Of a stretch of DNA of 64,000 nucleotides, positions 44,136 to 55,895 are shown piece after piece. Each line of letters starts with the position of its first letter. The first letter of the stretch is position 1. Both the position numbers and the translations under genes were made by a program. The notes under the pieces were generated by a model, which saw only the letters and a list, made by a program, of their open reading frames with translations, searched no databases and was not told where the DNA came from. The DNA is taken from NCBI RefSeq assembly GCF_003265705.1, contig NW_020312785.1, positions 132,035,978-132,099,977 of the forward strand, in the 5' to 3' direction. This DNA is from Callorhinus ursinus. Its lineage: Eukaryota; Chordata; Mammalia; Carnivora; Otariidae.

Positions 44136-44924
44136 GACCAACTTATCCTCATTTGTTTGAGACTTTCCCGGTCTTAGCACTGAAAGTCCCACATCATGAG
44201 AAACCCCTCAGTCCTAGAAGAGCCACAACACTGGGTCACCGTAAGCACAAATAGAAGCCCCAGGCTTAAAACCCAGTTGCTAAGTGTCTATACTTAATGA
44301 TCTTAATAGCTCACCTATCTACGCACTCACTAGTCCTCACTGAGTTTATCTTATTATGCTGTCTACATTGGAGGTATGTAGGCAGTAACCAAGAACATGT
44401 TCACCCACATGATGGGTTTCTAACCACTTCATAAAAATGGTCCTTTGTTCACAAATGCTAAACCACAACAGAGGAGGACCCTAGACAGCGCAATCCCCCC
44501 TGTGTGTTTGCTGTTGATTATCACTGGTTCAAGTGGCAATAGGATTAGCCCTCCTACCACTCCTGTTATCCCTCAGCAAACGCCTAGAGAGATCAGAAGG
44601 CAGCCAGAACACGGACTGGAAGTGGCCAGAAGACAGAAGGCTGGACAGCAGTGAGCTTGAAATAAGTCTGGTTGTCCTATGTTCATTCCCTTCCTAGATG
44701 TATTCACTTCCCTTCTTCCCAGCGACTTCATGCTTTTCACTTTACCCTCCTGGAAACATGCTCCTAAATACGAAGCTAAAAGCAATCACTCTAAGGTAGA
44801 AAGAGAACTTGAAATCCTAAATATTACCTCTAGAAGGAGTCTTACATTCTAGCACAAACTGATCATATGAAAATATGAAAAATGAAAACACTAAGGACTA
44901 TAGAGAACAATAGATTTTGCACTA
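44136..44924. other. No gene recognised
   Basis: A 69-codon plus frame and a 70-codon minus frame overlap at 44445-44785. Nothing else recognised before the L2 begins. Confidence 0.45.
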
Positions 44925-45075
44925 CAGTCATCTCTCACACTTACATCTTCAGGCCAAATCTTTCCCCTGAACTCCAGACTCATATATCCTACTACTTAGC
45001 AGACATCTCTGTTTGAATCTATAGTAAGTACCTCAGACTTCACATGTCCCAAACCAAATTCTCAGTTTTCCCTTT

Positions 45076-45725
45076 TGTACTGTATGATACAGGTCCCCAA
45101 GACCACCCTCAGGCTTAAGGATTCACTAGACGGATTCACAGGAATCAGAAGAGCTGTTATACTCACAGTTATGGTTTATTACAGTGAAAGGATACAGATT
45201 AAAATCAGCAAGTGAGGAAAGGTACATGGGATGTAGTTCAGAAGAAACCATATGTAAGCTTTTAGGAATCCTTCCCAGTGGAGTCCTATGGGGGCACAAT
45301 TAGTTCACTCAGGATGGGGAAATTGATATATGACAACACATACACAGTATTGGCAACCAAGGAAGCTCACCCAAGTTTTGGTATTTGAGGATTTTGGAAA
45401 GGGGATGTTAATCATGTAAACATTCAGTGACCACATGACTGACCTCAGTTACTCAGCCTCCAGCCCCTGAGAGTAAACAGTCATTCACTGCAATAATAGT
45501 TTTAGGATAATCTTGTCTCTATTTTTGGTCTATTTTGGTCACATTGGTATAGCTGGTCCAACCAAACTTTTAGACATACAAAAGGGCTCTTATCAGGCAG
45601 AATATCCCAGGGGCTCAGAGGTTATCTCGAAGGAGCTGGCCAAAGACCAGTCCTGAAGACTAGCTTCTCAGCAGTGTGCAGGGTTTGAGCAGCTCAAACC
45701 TTCTGGGTTAACCCTTTCCTGCACA
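45076..45725 (-). mobile_element. ERVL-type (MLT2-like) LTR, minus, in L2
   Basis: Forward blocks GATACAGGTCCCCAAGACCA, ATGGTTTATTACAGTGAAAG, CAGAAGAAACCATATG and GCTGGCCAAAGACCAGTCCT are those of an antisense ERVL LTR family (MLT2-like by memory). The block starts TG (45076) and ends CA (45725). The 5-bp flanks CCTTT and CCTTA differ by one base, the 5-bp size expected for ERVL. 650 bp, no internal region. Confidence 0.72.
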
Positions 45726-46365
45726 CCTTACTTCCCCCTGTCTTCTTTGTGCCAATAGAACTTCATTTTTCCAGATATCCAAGCCAAAGCTGGAGTAAGT
45801 TTTGACTCATCAAATCCACTGGTAAATCTTGTTAGCTCTACCTACATAAGTTGTTCAGAATTTCAACCACTCCTCCCAACCTTGGTCCAAGCTACCATTA
45901 TATATCCCCCAGGTTATTGCAATAGCCTCTGGCCTATTCTCTATACCTCCATCCTTACTGGACTGCAATCCTTCCTCAGCACAGCAGCCAGAGTAGATCT
46001 TTTATGATGGAAGTCAGGTCAGGTTCCCCCTCTAATCAAACTCTCCACTGGCTTCCCATTTCAATGTCCTAGAGACCTCACACCTCCCATTCTCTTCTAT
46101 GATTATTCCTCATCAAGCCATAGTGGTCACTTCATTGTTTTTTAAATATATATACCACACTTCTGCCTCAGGACCTTTTGGACTTGCTGTTTTGCTTACC
46201 TAAAATACTCTCCAGATATCGACAAAGATGAGTCATTCTTTCAGGTTGGTGCTCAAATGTCAGTATATTGGTAAATTCTACCTTGACCATTGTATGTAAA
46301 ATGATAGTCCCACCATAAACTCATCACAGTAGCCCTTATCCTGTCTTGAATTTTTTAATGTTACT

Positions 46366-46890
46366 TGTTGGGGCCAAGGGTGAGCTCCTTCAAAATGTGC
46401 CACTCTGGCATATTGATTATTTTATATAAAAGTTACTTAAGAAACAGCCAATGCAAAAAGAACACTCTAACCGCCCCCACCACCTTTGTCTCCAGAAAGC
46501 AAGAAATAAATCTATCATGAGAAAGGCACTCTTCCTGTACCAGGAAGCAAAGAGATCCTTATGATCAGAGATAGGAAACTGAGAGCTGAGAAGGCTGTAT
46601 AAACAATCCTTGTAACTTTTTACTAGTTTACTGCTTCAGCCCAAGTTCTGCTTAGATTTTTTACTCATTGAAACTCTCAAAGTTAAGTTCTCTTTGTCCT
46701 GCCAATTGCTCACAGATATATTGTCTCTTTGCCTAAAAAAGTATAAAAACTGTCTGCCCTGGTCATTTCTTTAGGTCTTAATTTCATTATTGGGCCTCCC
46801 TGTGTACATAATAAAACTTTGGGTTTTTCTACTGGAAAAACCTTAGACAGAGGAAGAACCTTAGACAGGGAAATTTCTTCCTCCCCCACA
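46366..46890 (+). mobile_element. ERV solo LTR, 525 bp, in L2
   Basis: Starts TGTTGGGGCCAAGGG and ends CCTCCCCCACA. Flanking 4 bp are identical (TACT at 46362-46365 and 46891-46894). It carries a TATA box TATAAAA at 46742-46748 and AATAAA at 46810-46815, giving U3-R-U5 order. Near the 3' end ACCTTAGACAG is repeated in tandem (46840-46870). Removing it rejoins the L2. Family not named. Confidence 0.85.
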
Positions 46891-47071
46891 TACTTATCAT
46901 GCTACATCTTTATGTTACTATATATTTACTTGTTTATTTGTTTATTGCCATCTCTTACAACTAGATACAGACCTTATGAAGACAAGAATTTTGCTTTGCT
47001 CACTACTATGACCCATGTCTAGATAAATGCTGGATACATGGTTTAATAGAAATCCACAAAATAAATGAATG

Positions 47072-47240
47072 TGATCCCCAGACCAGCAGCAGCATCACTA
47101 GGGAGCCAATAAGAAATGTAAATTATCAAACTCCACCCCAGACCTACTAAATCAAACTCTGAGGGTGAAGGCTAGCAATCAATATTCCACCAGTCTTCCA
47201 GGCGATTCTAATGCAAATAATGTTTGAAAACCACGGCTCC
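47072..47240 (+). repeat. MER5A hAT-Charlie element
   Basis: ATCCCCAGACCAGCAGCAGC, CACCCCAGACCTACTAAATC, CTTCCAGGCGATTCTAATGC and TTTGAAAACCACGG follow MER5A almost end to end. Confidence 0.88.
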
Positions 47241-47244
47241 TGTT

Positions 47245-47365
47245 AATACCTTACACACGTTATATACAGATAATGAAGTCGGGAAAAACAAAATTACTCC
47301 CTGGGGTGACACCCCTGGATTTTAACTGCGAGTGTGTCTGATTCCTGAGGCTGCCCACTTAATCA
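47245..47365 (-). repeat. MIR SINE fragment, minus
   Basis: CACGTTATATACAGATAATG, AAATTACTCCCTGGGGTGAC and GATTTTAACTGCGAGTGTG fit a diverged reversed MIR core. Confidence 0.5.
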
Positions 47366-48689
47366 CAATATGTGATGGTTGCATATGAGATTACTTACCT
47401 CTCAGAGAAGTTTTTACATTTCCCTCATTGGAAAGAGGCTACCTGCACTATTTCCTACTCTGAAGGCAAAGTATGCTCTTCCAAACAGTTGCCAGAATGA
47501 GGCAAAGACTAAGACCATGTCAGAAGCTACCTCCCTGGAGGCACAATTATTTTTTGGAACTCCTGTCTGGCCCCAAGATGTGCTTTGCATTTTCAAACAG
47601 CCAACAGAAAGTCCCCACCTGCCAGTTCCTCCAGCACACCTAACTGGGTGGCTCTCATCACCAACCAAGCACAACCACCACAGCCTCCTGGACATTGGTT
47701 GTTAAGAGAAATGAATAAAAGGAGCTCTATGAACTTGTGAAAGGCTTTGGTGATAAAGCAGACCCACGGCTTCGATGATCTCCTCCTGTCTCAGCTCTCA
47801 GGCAGAAATGCCTACTGCTGGTACAGGGAGAAGTGGTTGCTTAGATTACCTGCAAAAGTGCTCTAGGAAAGCAAGAAGCCTCTCCTGCAATCTGTGGCCT
47901 CCCAGCTGCCAGTGGTCAGCATGGCTCATCCCGCACAGGTGCTTTCTGACAGTTTAATCCTCCTTGGCTCCTCACTGTCCTCCATCTCTCTGCCACCCTT
48001 CCACCTTCATCTCCAGCCATAGGCTCTATTCCTGGTGAATTTTAGTAAGAAGAGGCAGCCTAATGTGCATAGCTTCTCCCTGGTGATTCAAGAACCAGAA
48101 GGACATATAAAGTTCATGTTCCACCCTGTTGCTCTCACACAAGCCACTTGCTTCATTTCCTCCTTAAAATTCAGTCTCACTTGGAATGTTTTCTGTCACA
48201 TCAGGCAATCTTCGAAGGTTTCAAAATGCCAAGAGGAAATTGGCTGCACAGACCCAGGAACCTAATTCCTTTTATTTATCTAAATGCTAAGGACCACAGC
48301 TCAGCAGATCAGGAGAGGAGAAGGCAGGTGGGGGTGCTGCTCGTCTCGACTATGGTCAGGCCCCAGCTAGAAGTGGCAAAGGTGTCTACTCTTCAGCCCT
48401 GAGCATCATGGCTGTCAACTCAGCATCTGTTTCTGAGAGTGTGGCCACAAGGAAAACCTGTGACAAGAGCCAGGGAAGCCTCCATACGGTTAAATGTGCC
48501 ATTTGGGGTCCTGGGGGCATATGGGAAATATCCATTGACCAAGGAACATGCATCCTACAACCAACTGGGTTTCAACCAAAGCAGTACTATGACTGCCTTT
48601 TGCCATGGATCCTTTCTAGAAAACCGGCCACATAAGAAATGGAATGAAATGAAATGAAAAAGTAAAATTAGTTAACATAAATAGTGTGC
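47366..48689. other. No gene identified
   Basis: A 108-codon plus frame (47379-47705) faces a 93-codon minus frame. Two overlapping plus frames at 48408-48657 read through the same bases in different phases. None shows a domain. A GAAAT minirepeat lies at 48638-48660. Confidence 0.4.
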
Positions 48690-50594
48690 CAAATGCTTTA
48701 AATATATTAGCTCTTTATGTCATGCTCTTCAATTTCCTGAGAGGTGGAGACATGGAAGCAAATGAGCATTACCTTGGACACGAACAGATTTGCTTTCCAG
48801 TGTTAGCTCCAAAACTTACTCTTGGTAAGTCGGTTACACTTACTGGACCTCCCCTTGCAGGTGGCCAAAGGGGCCTCTGTGAGCACTGAAATGCCCTGGG
48901 GAGCTCAGAACATACCAAGGTCTTGCTCTGGGATGTAGCCTGGTCATTGGGACTTGTTACCAACTTTCCCAAGGGATTCTCATGCACTGGAGTGGGAGTG
49001 CGGAGATTTTAAGACATAAATGAGATTATGGACGTCAGACCCTGCCAGCTGCTTATTTAATGCCTCCACTACCGTCTTTGCTGCTCGTCATCCCTTGCAG
49101 CAGAGAGAGAGCCCAGAAGGAGAGCAGAAACACTCTAATTGTCTGACCATCAGACGTGCGGCATTGTCACATCCGGGCAGAAACATTATTTACATTTTTT
49201 CTAGGTCATCGGCCATATCCTGTGACAAGGCAACTGGCGGTAACTATCTTCAGCAGGAGAGTGTGTTATTGGACTTCGAGGTGATGTCAATGAGAGAACC
49301 AGAAAGGATGATATACATGGAAGGAATTGTTATTAGACCCCATAAGGAATTGGGGATGTGGATTCCCCCTTGTGGGAGCGCTGCAGATTCACGCCTCTAA
49401 AATTAGACATTGAATTAGCTCAAGAAATAAGAAGTTTAAATCCAGCCATGATAACTCCTTACTTATCTCCCAGCTGATATCATCCAATTATAATATTCTT
49501 CAGGTTGGGATAACTGCTCCCTAATTATAGAATCCTAAAAGGGTTTGAACTATTACTCCTGCTCTGAGAGCTGCCACCTGAAATTCTTCATTTTCTGTTC
49601 CAGCCTACACCAATTCTTGATTCCTGGCTTCTCAGGTCTCCATCAAATTTTATATTCATTTTGAAAAACAAACCAAACCAAAAAAAAAAAAAAAGGTAAC
49701 CTGAACATCACAGCATTGTGGTCACCTGGACTCTTCCTAACTTGATGGCTTTCAAACAGAGGGACAAATAAATTGGTAATGATGACTAGGAATAAGAAAT
49801 AAACTTAGTTTTCAAAACCCAGCTGTGAATAGGTTGAGCATAAGAAAGCATTAGTCATACGTTAATTTGAAAATGCATCATTTACACTGCACTTTGGTAA
49901 TGTTCAATGTGTTTGTGATTTTTAATTGGATGAACTAATTTATGTTTGGTAATTGTAAGGAGATATGTATTTTAGTTCTCTATGACAGCACATCTGTGTG
50001 GATGATGCCCCCAGCTTGGTTCGCTTCACGGATAATCCCCCAGGGCTCTGTGTGTCTAGTGATAACAGGCAGGGGAGGGAGGACACAGAACAAATAAAGA
50101 TAGAAGATGAGTCCTGCAGACGGGGGGACAAAAAGTTAAGAGCCCCTACGGTAGCTCCGTGAACCAGGATAATACAAAACAAGTCTGTCCGAGAGCAGAC
50201 CGGGAGAGAAAGCCTGGGAGGAACTAGATGGTAAAGGAGAATTCAGCCAGGTCCATGGAGGTATTAATAAGCTGAAATGGACAATAATGTAGAGAAATCC
50301 TAAAGGAATACTAATAGTAAGGACACACACACATACAAAAGCCCAAAATGAATTCTACCCAGTGCCTGCAGAATTAAGGAATGAATCATGTCTTTCTAAT
50401 GGACACATACTGCTCTTCTTCCCTCTTCTGGTAATCCTAGTTCAGGAAGGATTGGGAATGGAATGCCCTGGGATTTCAGCAGCAAGGGATGTATGAACAC
50501 ACATGCCAGGACTAAATGGGAAAGGTCAGAGCCGGTAGGCCTAGCCCCCAAAGGCAGGCCCATGAGAGTCAGTTGAGTTGTAATAAAAATAATA
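48690..50594. other. No gene; traces of MIR
   Basis: 48695-48790 (CCAAATGCTTTAAATATATT, CAATTTCCTGAGAGG) may be a worn MIR. A 126-codon plus frame at 49020-49400 has no known domain. An A-run with AAACC units lies at 49665-49694. Minus frames at 49940-50330 overlap and conflict. Confidence 0.4.
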
Positions 50595-50692
50595 TTCACG
50601 ATAATAGGTGATGTGCATCAGCTATGTGCTTAGTACTTTAAATGCTTTATTCTCATTTAGCGCTGTCAATAACTCTACATATAAGTTAAGAT
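50595..50692 (-). repeat. MIR SINE fragment, minus, cut by a SINE
   Basis: CAGCTATGTGCTTAGTACTT, TAAATGCTTTATTCTCATTT and CTGTCAATAACTCTACATA match the reversed MIR 3' half. It stops at the target site of the SINE at 50704, and no convincing continuation was found beyond it. Confidence 0.65.
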
Positions 50693-50703
50693 TCTTTTGG
50701 CCA

Positions 50704-50840
50704 GGGGTACCTGTGTGGCTCAGTTGATTAAGCACCCAACCCTTGATTTCAGCTCAGGTCAGATTTCAAGGTTGTGAGATCGAACCCAGTGTGGAACCTG
50801 CTTAAGATTCCCTTTCTCCCTCTGTCCCACCCCTACTCTC

Positions 50841-50891
<51 letters not shown>

Positions 50892-50893
50892 GG
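50704..50893 (+). mobile_element. Can-SINE, plus, (AAAT)12 tail
   Basis: Head GGGGTACCTGTGTGGCTCAG, body TTCAAGGTTGTGAGATCGAA, short CT tract and about twelve AAAT units (50842-50891). Perfect 12-bp duplications TTCTTTTGGCCA at 50692-50703 and 50894-50905. The body lacks the GGGTCCTGGG half, so it belongs to an older or deleted subfamily although the target site is intact. Confidence 0.96.
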
Positions 50894-50905
50894 TTCTTTT
50901 GGCCA

Positions 50906-51355
50906 AAAGAAATAACACCTCTTACTCCAACAGACTTAACTAGGAAGTAAATCTATTCTCTCTGTAAGAGGATATCCAGTGGAAGGGCAGACTAGGTTGA
51001 TCCAGCTTTTTAACTGTGTCATGCAAATACTAGGTATCTACCTGTTTCCATGCTCTTCCATCCTCAGTGTTGGTTGCATCCTCAGAGTGTAGCAAGATGG
51101 CTACAGCAGCTCTGGGTTGTCACGTCCAATATCTAGCTGGAAAAGTAACTTTCCTCGTGGCTCTCTCTTAAGAGTCGGGGAACTGGTCACCAGCAGATTT
51201 CCCCTCAATTCTCTGTGAACATTAATAGGCCATGTGCCCATTCATGAAGCAAGGATGCAAAGTTCACTCTCCCTGAGGGTCTGTGGAGGAAGGACGGAGA
51301 CCCGGATGAAGCTGGAGTTCAGTTAGAAAGAACCAACAAAACTATGTCTACTACA
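50906..51355. repeat. Unnamed ancient repeat
   Basis: TGGTTGCATCCTCAGAGTGT, AGCAAGATGGCTACAGCAGC, GGCCATGTGCCCATTCATGA: the same interspersed repeat type as 39.8 and 41.9 kb, recognised by recurrence rather than by name. Confidence 0.45.
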
Positions 51356-51515
51356 CAGAAACTGTTTTTATCCTCTGAAGGAGAAAATGAAGCCCAAGGA
51401 AAATTGAATAACTCTCCCAAGGTCACAAAGCTATCAAGGGAAAGAACCAGGAAATATTCTAGGGTAGTCTGACTTCAAAGCCCCTACTTCAGACTTTGAG
51501 CCACACTGCTGTGCG
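51356..51515 (-). repeat. MIR SINE, minus
   Basis: CTGAAGGAGAAAATGAAGCC, CTCCCAAGGTCACAAAGCTA and GACTTCAAAGCCCCTACTTC are the reversed MIR 5' half. Confidence 0.8.
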
Positions 51516-53785
51516 GATGAGACAGAAGAGGAAAGTTGAAGCCAAAAGAAACTACCCACGGATATCTAGCAGTAACACAGGAAAGCCAACACTTAATGCC
51601 ATAGAGTTTCTCAGCATTTGGTCCCTTGTCATCTAGGATTCAAGCCAGTAGCTGGGTCAAAGGGAGCAAATCCAACCTCCTCAAAGAATTGGGCAAAAAG
51701 TAAGGCAGAGTATGAGGATTCCAGACATGGGCACAGGCTGAGACCCTGCAGGAGGGCACAGTGAGTGCCCAGGAAGAGAACCCAACACCAAGGGCCCCAT
51801 GCCTGACTCTAGGCCCTACCGAAGGAAGCCCAAGGGAAAGTGAGACCTGGCCCAAGGACCTGGGGTGCCAGAAGCTGACTGGGGAAGGCAGGGACTGATT
51901 CGAGGTTCTCAGCCCTTGCCCGTATTAACACTAGCCACATGGGGGAATCCACAGTTCCAAATGGACCCTGCAATTCTTTAACACTTGTTCAGTGCACAAC
52001 AAGCCACAGTCGCCATCTCTTACCTGTGACAACCCCTAATCAGAGACAACCTATTAAGCAGGAAAACACCTACAGTTGGAGGAGTAATGGAAACAGAAGT
52101 TAAGAAATAATAATAATGAGTTCAATGCAGGATTTTCTTTTCCTAGTAGAAAGGCTGATAATTGCTCAAACTCTATCCCATACCTCAATTAAAGATGCAA
52201 AGGTTTCCTTTAAGAATATACTAGAGACTAACAAGCATTGTCTTTGAAAACCACGGACAATATATTTATTCCATCTAAGGCCCCTGTTGGCTTCTGAATG
52301 CTCTTTTTCTCACTGCTTTTCTTAGCCATGAGGGCCCTCCTCAAATTCTCTCTGTCCCTGGGTAGGAGATGCCTCAGTGACCAGCCTTAAAACAACTTCT
52401 GAAGAGGCAAAGGCAAAGACCCAAGGCTGCTTTCCAAGAACACTATTCCTATAGAAAAGTTCTACACATTGCTTTTTTTGGGTAAAATCATTTATATTCA
52501 AATCACAATGAAGCAACACCTGAAATGGGAAGCTGAGCAAGAATCTGGCTAACCTAAGGTAACAAGGCCCCAATTTCTCTTTAATTCTGTGGACCCTTGG
52601 CAAACCTCAGGGGTGGGTGGGAGGTGATCTAAATTCTCTACCTAGCAAGGTAAAAAGTTTTCAATTAACCTACGCAAGATTCTCCTGAGGTTCTGTTCAC
52701 TGCTGTCCTGTCCCAGGGTGCACATGGCAACAAGGACCTCCTGTTCTATATGCTGCCCTCCAGGGAGGGTTGCCGCAGAGAAAAAGAAAAGGTGGTGGCA
52801 CAGCCTTGAACTTCAACATGCACTTCTGAGGTCCTTGGCAAAGACAGCTGCTTTTAAAAGGAAAGGCTTTCTTTGTGAGAACCTGGCTATTTTGAGTAGC
52901 AAAAGAAAAAAACGCTTTATGATCAATAATAGATTTCAGGATGAAAAGCTGGCTACCCCCATTCCATTTTAGAGCATCTAGGGGTGGGGGTGGGGAAGAA
53001 TAGACCAGGAAGAGATTGGGGGGTGGGGCAGAGGGTGCATGGAACATTGTGTGGAGAAGCTGGAAGGGACCATGTAACCAGGAACAGAGTTAGTGTCACA
53101 AGATTCCTCAGCATCTGCCTGCACGAGGAGGTCAGGTGGTAGCACCAGGGAGTTCTCAGGACTTGTCAATGTTTGGAGACCCTCTAGCATGTACCAACTG
53201 TCCTTCTCAGGTCATCAATAAACAACATTCACCCACAGCGGCCAGTGATGAGCCTGTGGGTCCTCCAGCAACAGTGGTCTCATTGGACCCCTCACCAAAT
53301 GTGCTCAGTCTACATGAATGACGACACGAGTCGAATGACCCTTGTCAATGATTCAGGGCAAATCAGGAGCCCCACGAGTCTGAGGATAGGGGCCTGGATG
53401 CCTAGAAAGTTGCCGACAGCAAAGATGGAAAAGGCTATCCTGGGATGGAAGATCAGACTGGTTTGAGATGTCCTTTCAAGCCCCTCCAAGGGTGCAAGTC
53501 CCTGCCTTCCCTCTCCAGCAGGGTTGGTTTATAGCATTGGCCTATCGAGGTCAAGTTCACAATATCAGTTAGAAACCCAAAATGTATTAACAATCTCTCA
53601 GGAATGTCATAATAAACTGCCTTCAGCTCACACAAGTGCTCCCAGGATTTGACCCAAAAGACTGAGAGTCCTCCTGTTCCAACACAAGTAGCAAGATGGA
53701 GACCCAACTTTCCAACTAAAGTCTCAGTGCAGCTCAGCACACCACAGCCTGGGAAACTCCTTGTGAACTCTTGAGGCCTCACCTG
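51516..53785. other. No gene identified in 2.3 kb
   Basis: Opposed frames crowd here (52322-52603 minus, 52697-53047 minus, 53136-53466 plus, 53453-53782 minus), none above 116 codons and none with a domain I know. A G-rich patch (GGGGTGGGGGTGGGG) lies at 52981-52996. This is the longest stretch without a confident repeat. Confidence 0.4.
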
Positions 53786-53890
53786 TCAGTGAAACAACGA
53801 CTTCACCCCACAGCCTCAGTTTCCCCTCTGTAAAACGAAAGGGATGGGCCAGATGGTCACTACAGTCCCAGATTCTATGATTTCCAGAGT
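53786..53890 (+). repeat. MIR-family SINE fragment
   Basis: CAGCCTCAGTTTCCCCTCTG, TAAAACGAAAGGGATGGGCC, AGATGGTCACTACAGTCCC: MIR core followed by a variant 3' part. Confidence 0.65.
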
Positions 53891-55012
53891 CCTTGACTGG
53901 GACTCCAACAGAAATCTTTCGTTTTTATTTATTCTTGTCTCCAAGACTAAAAGCTGCAAAGCTAACGGGCAATCAACAACAACAACAAAACTCGAGAAAT
54001 GCGGAGGGAAAGAAAACCACATCCATTCCAACTGCCTGATTCCTCATCTGTCACTATTAAAGAGACTGCCAACAGCTGGAGTTCCACCGACATCGGCTTT
54101 CCCTAGCCTTGGAGACCCTGCCATCCTCCACCTAATGGATGGGCCCTACGAGAAACAGAGAAAACAGGACTATAGAGAGGATCATCCTTTGCCAAGCTGT
54201 CACCGTAGGGTTGACAGATGAGTTTCCTTCTTGAATGTAGGCTATGCCTCAAATGTGAGATGAGCTCTTACTTCTGACTCTCCTTGGCTTGGGGCTCATC
54301 TACGATTCCTTAGCGACTCTGGCAAATGATGTGACATCCCGAGGGTTTCTAAAACCAGAGGTCATAAACAGACTGCCTAAGGACATGCTTTACATGCTAA
54401 ACAGCCCACCTGGAGCCTTAATATGCTTTTTTAATTAATTGCCAAAGTTTGCAAAAGAGAGTAGGACCTGGCAAGTTCACTGGAGCCCAGCAGTAGCTGC
54501 CGCCTTTGGGGACATGTGGCTGCATTCTCTTCAGTCCCCGCCCTGCTCAGTTGCTGCCTGCCCCTTTAGGCATTTGGGTTTGTACACCCTGGTGTGAAAT
54601 CACAGCCACAGAACAAAACCCACCTCCACCAGAGTCCTAGAGGATTCTAGACACTCGCAAAATATGGTTAATCAAATTTCTGGAAAGTTCGGCAGCTTCT
54701 CCATGACCGAGATGAAACTCCATTTAAGTGGTAGGTGAAGCTCTGTTGCGCAAGGACAGTTGCCAGCTTGTCTTAGATTCCTCAGAATATTTGGCCAAAA
54801 AAAAAAAAAAAAAAAAATGAGCTCAGTGCAGAGGGAAGCAAAGATTCCAAAGTGAGACTTTCCTGCAAAGACTTTACAGTGTCTCCAACCTCCTGTGAAC
54901 TCTCACCCCACTTTCTCCACAACCCCTCCCTCCAACATGTTTTATACATCCACAGATTGTAGCTCTGATTACACTGTATTCTAATGATTTGATTAAAAAT
55001 CAATCAACTCTG
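53891..55012. other. No gene; poly(A) tract
   Basis: The 125-codon plus frame at 53844-54221 begins in the MIR and has no domain. An A-run of about 22 sits at 54797-54818 without flanking direct repeats that I can see. Confidence 0.4.
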
Positions 55013-55198
55013 GGGGCGCCTGGGTGGCTCAGTCGGTTAAGCGTCTGTCTTCGGCTCAGGTCGTGATCCCTGGGTCCTGGGATCGAGCCCCACATCGGGT
55101 TCCCTGCTCCATGGGGAGCCTGCTTCTCTCTTCCCCCTCCCCACCCCGCTAGTGCTATCTCTCTCTCTCTCGAATAAAAAAATAAACAAAATTAAAAA
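55013..55198 (+). mobile_element. Can-SINE, plus
   Basis: Head GGGCGCCTGGGTGGCTCAGT, body CTGGGATCGAGCCCCACATC and GCTCCATGGGGAGCCTGC, tail AAAAAATAAACAAAATTAAA. Duplications AAAAATCAATCAACTCTG (54995-55012) and AAAAATCATTCAACTTTG (55199-55216) differ at two positions. Confidence 0.96.
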
Positions 55199-55216
55199 AA
55201 AAATCATTCAACTTTG

Positions 55217-55675
55217 CTAACCTGGGGACTTCAGAGGAAGAAAACACTGCATCCTAAATACTTAGCCTAGTACTTGGCACATAACAAGTGTTCAGGATTT
55301 GGGTTCTCAGACCATCTGGGAGCTGTTTGGGCATCTACCATACTCAGTGCCAAACGCTGAGGCGTGTCCAAGGACAGAGCCCTGATCCACACTGCAGCAC
55401 GTACACGTGTACCCGTGCCTGTGTGCGTGGTCACAGCTGGCCGTGTTCCTTGTCTCTGAGGTGGTAAATCATTAGAAATGAAAGAAAGCACAGCCAGATT
55501 AGATGCTGGTGCTTCCCGAGGAGCTCCCCTCCCAGTTGGCACCTTCCAAAGTTAGAATGTCAATGGCAGCCCCAATTCAACATCCCAGTTCCCGAGCACC
55601 GACCGCTCAGTCCTGTCGCCCTCAGACTTAGCCTCTGTGGTCAACACGTCACCCATGAGATAGTTCAAATTGCTT
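55217..55675. other. No gene; small MIR or L2 tail
   Basis: 55250-55293 (TAGCCTAGTACTTGGCACAT, AACAAGTGTTCAGG) is the 3' end of a MIR or L2. A cluster of CpG and CA/TG dinucleotides (CACGTACACGTGTACCCGTG) lies at 55396-55418. Confidence 0.45.
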
Positions 55676-55895
55676 GGCAGACATCCAAGAACCCTCACAA
55701 TCTCGCTCCAGCTGTCTAAACTCCTGCCACCTGTCCAGCTTATCTCTTCTCTATTCGCAGCTCTTAGGAATCCTCGACACTCCAGCATGCCCAAGCACCA
55801 TGGCACATTGCCCAGAAGGACCATGTTTCCGCACCCCCAAGTCTTTGGTCCTGCTGTCTCTTCTGCCAGGAAGGCCCTCTCCCTGTTTCACCATC
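55676..55895 (+). repeat. L2-like LINE fragment
   Basis: ACACTCCAGCATGCCCAAGC, CTCTTCTGCCAGGAAGGCCC and CTCCCTGTTTCACC suggest the L2 coding region (the usual CATGC..TTTGCA.TTGCTGTTCC.CTGCC segment). Overlapping open frames in four phases make real coding unlikely. Confidence 0.5.

Larger units (their letters stand above)
44925..47065 (+). repeat. L2 LINE, interrupted by two LTRs
   Basis: Three pieces (44925-45075, 45726-46365, 46891-47065) read in consensus order: CCAGACTCATATATCCTACT, GTCCCAAACCAAATTCTCAG; then CTTGTTAGCTCTACCTACAT, TTATTGCAATAGCCTC, CACAGCAGCCAGAGTAGATC, CTCAGGACCTTTTGGACTTG; then TATATATTTACTTGTTTATT and ATGAAGACAAGAATTTTGCT. It covers the C-terminal coding region and 3' UTR of the L2 ORF, now non-coding. 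The gaps are exactly filled by the two LTR insertions. Confidence 0.88.

Noticed and set aside
54797..54818. A-run as a second tail-only retroposon
   Set aside because: Unlike 61.8 kb, no direct repeat flanks it.
11883..55198. tRNA genes suggested by A/B-box-like sequence
   Set aside because: All examples are heads of Can-SINEs, which derive from tRNA-Lys; none can fold as a complete tRNA with the 3' half.
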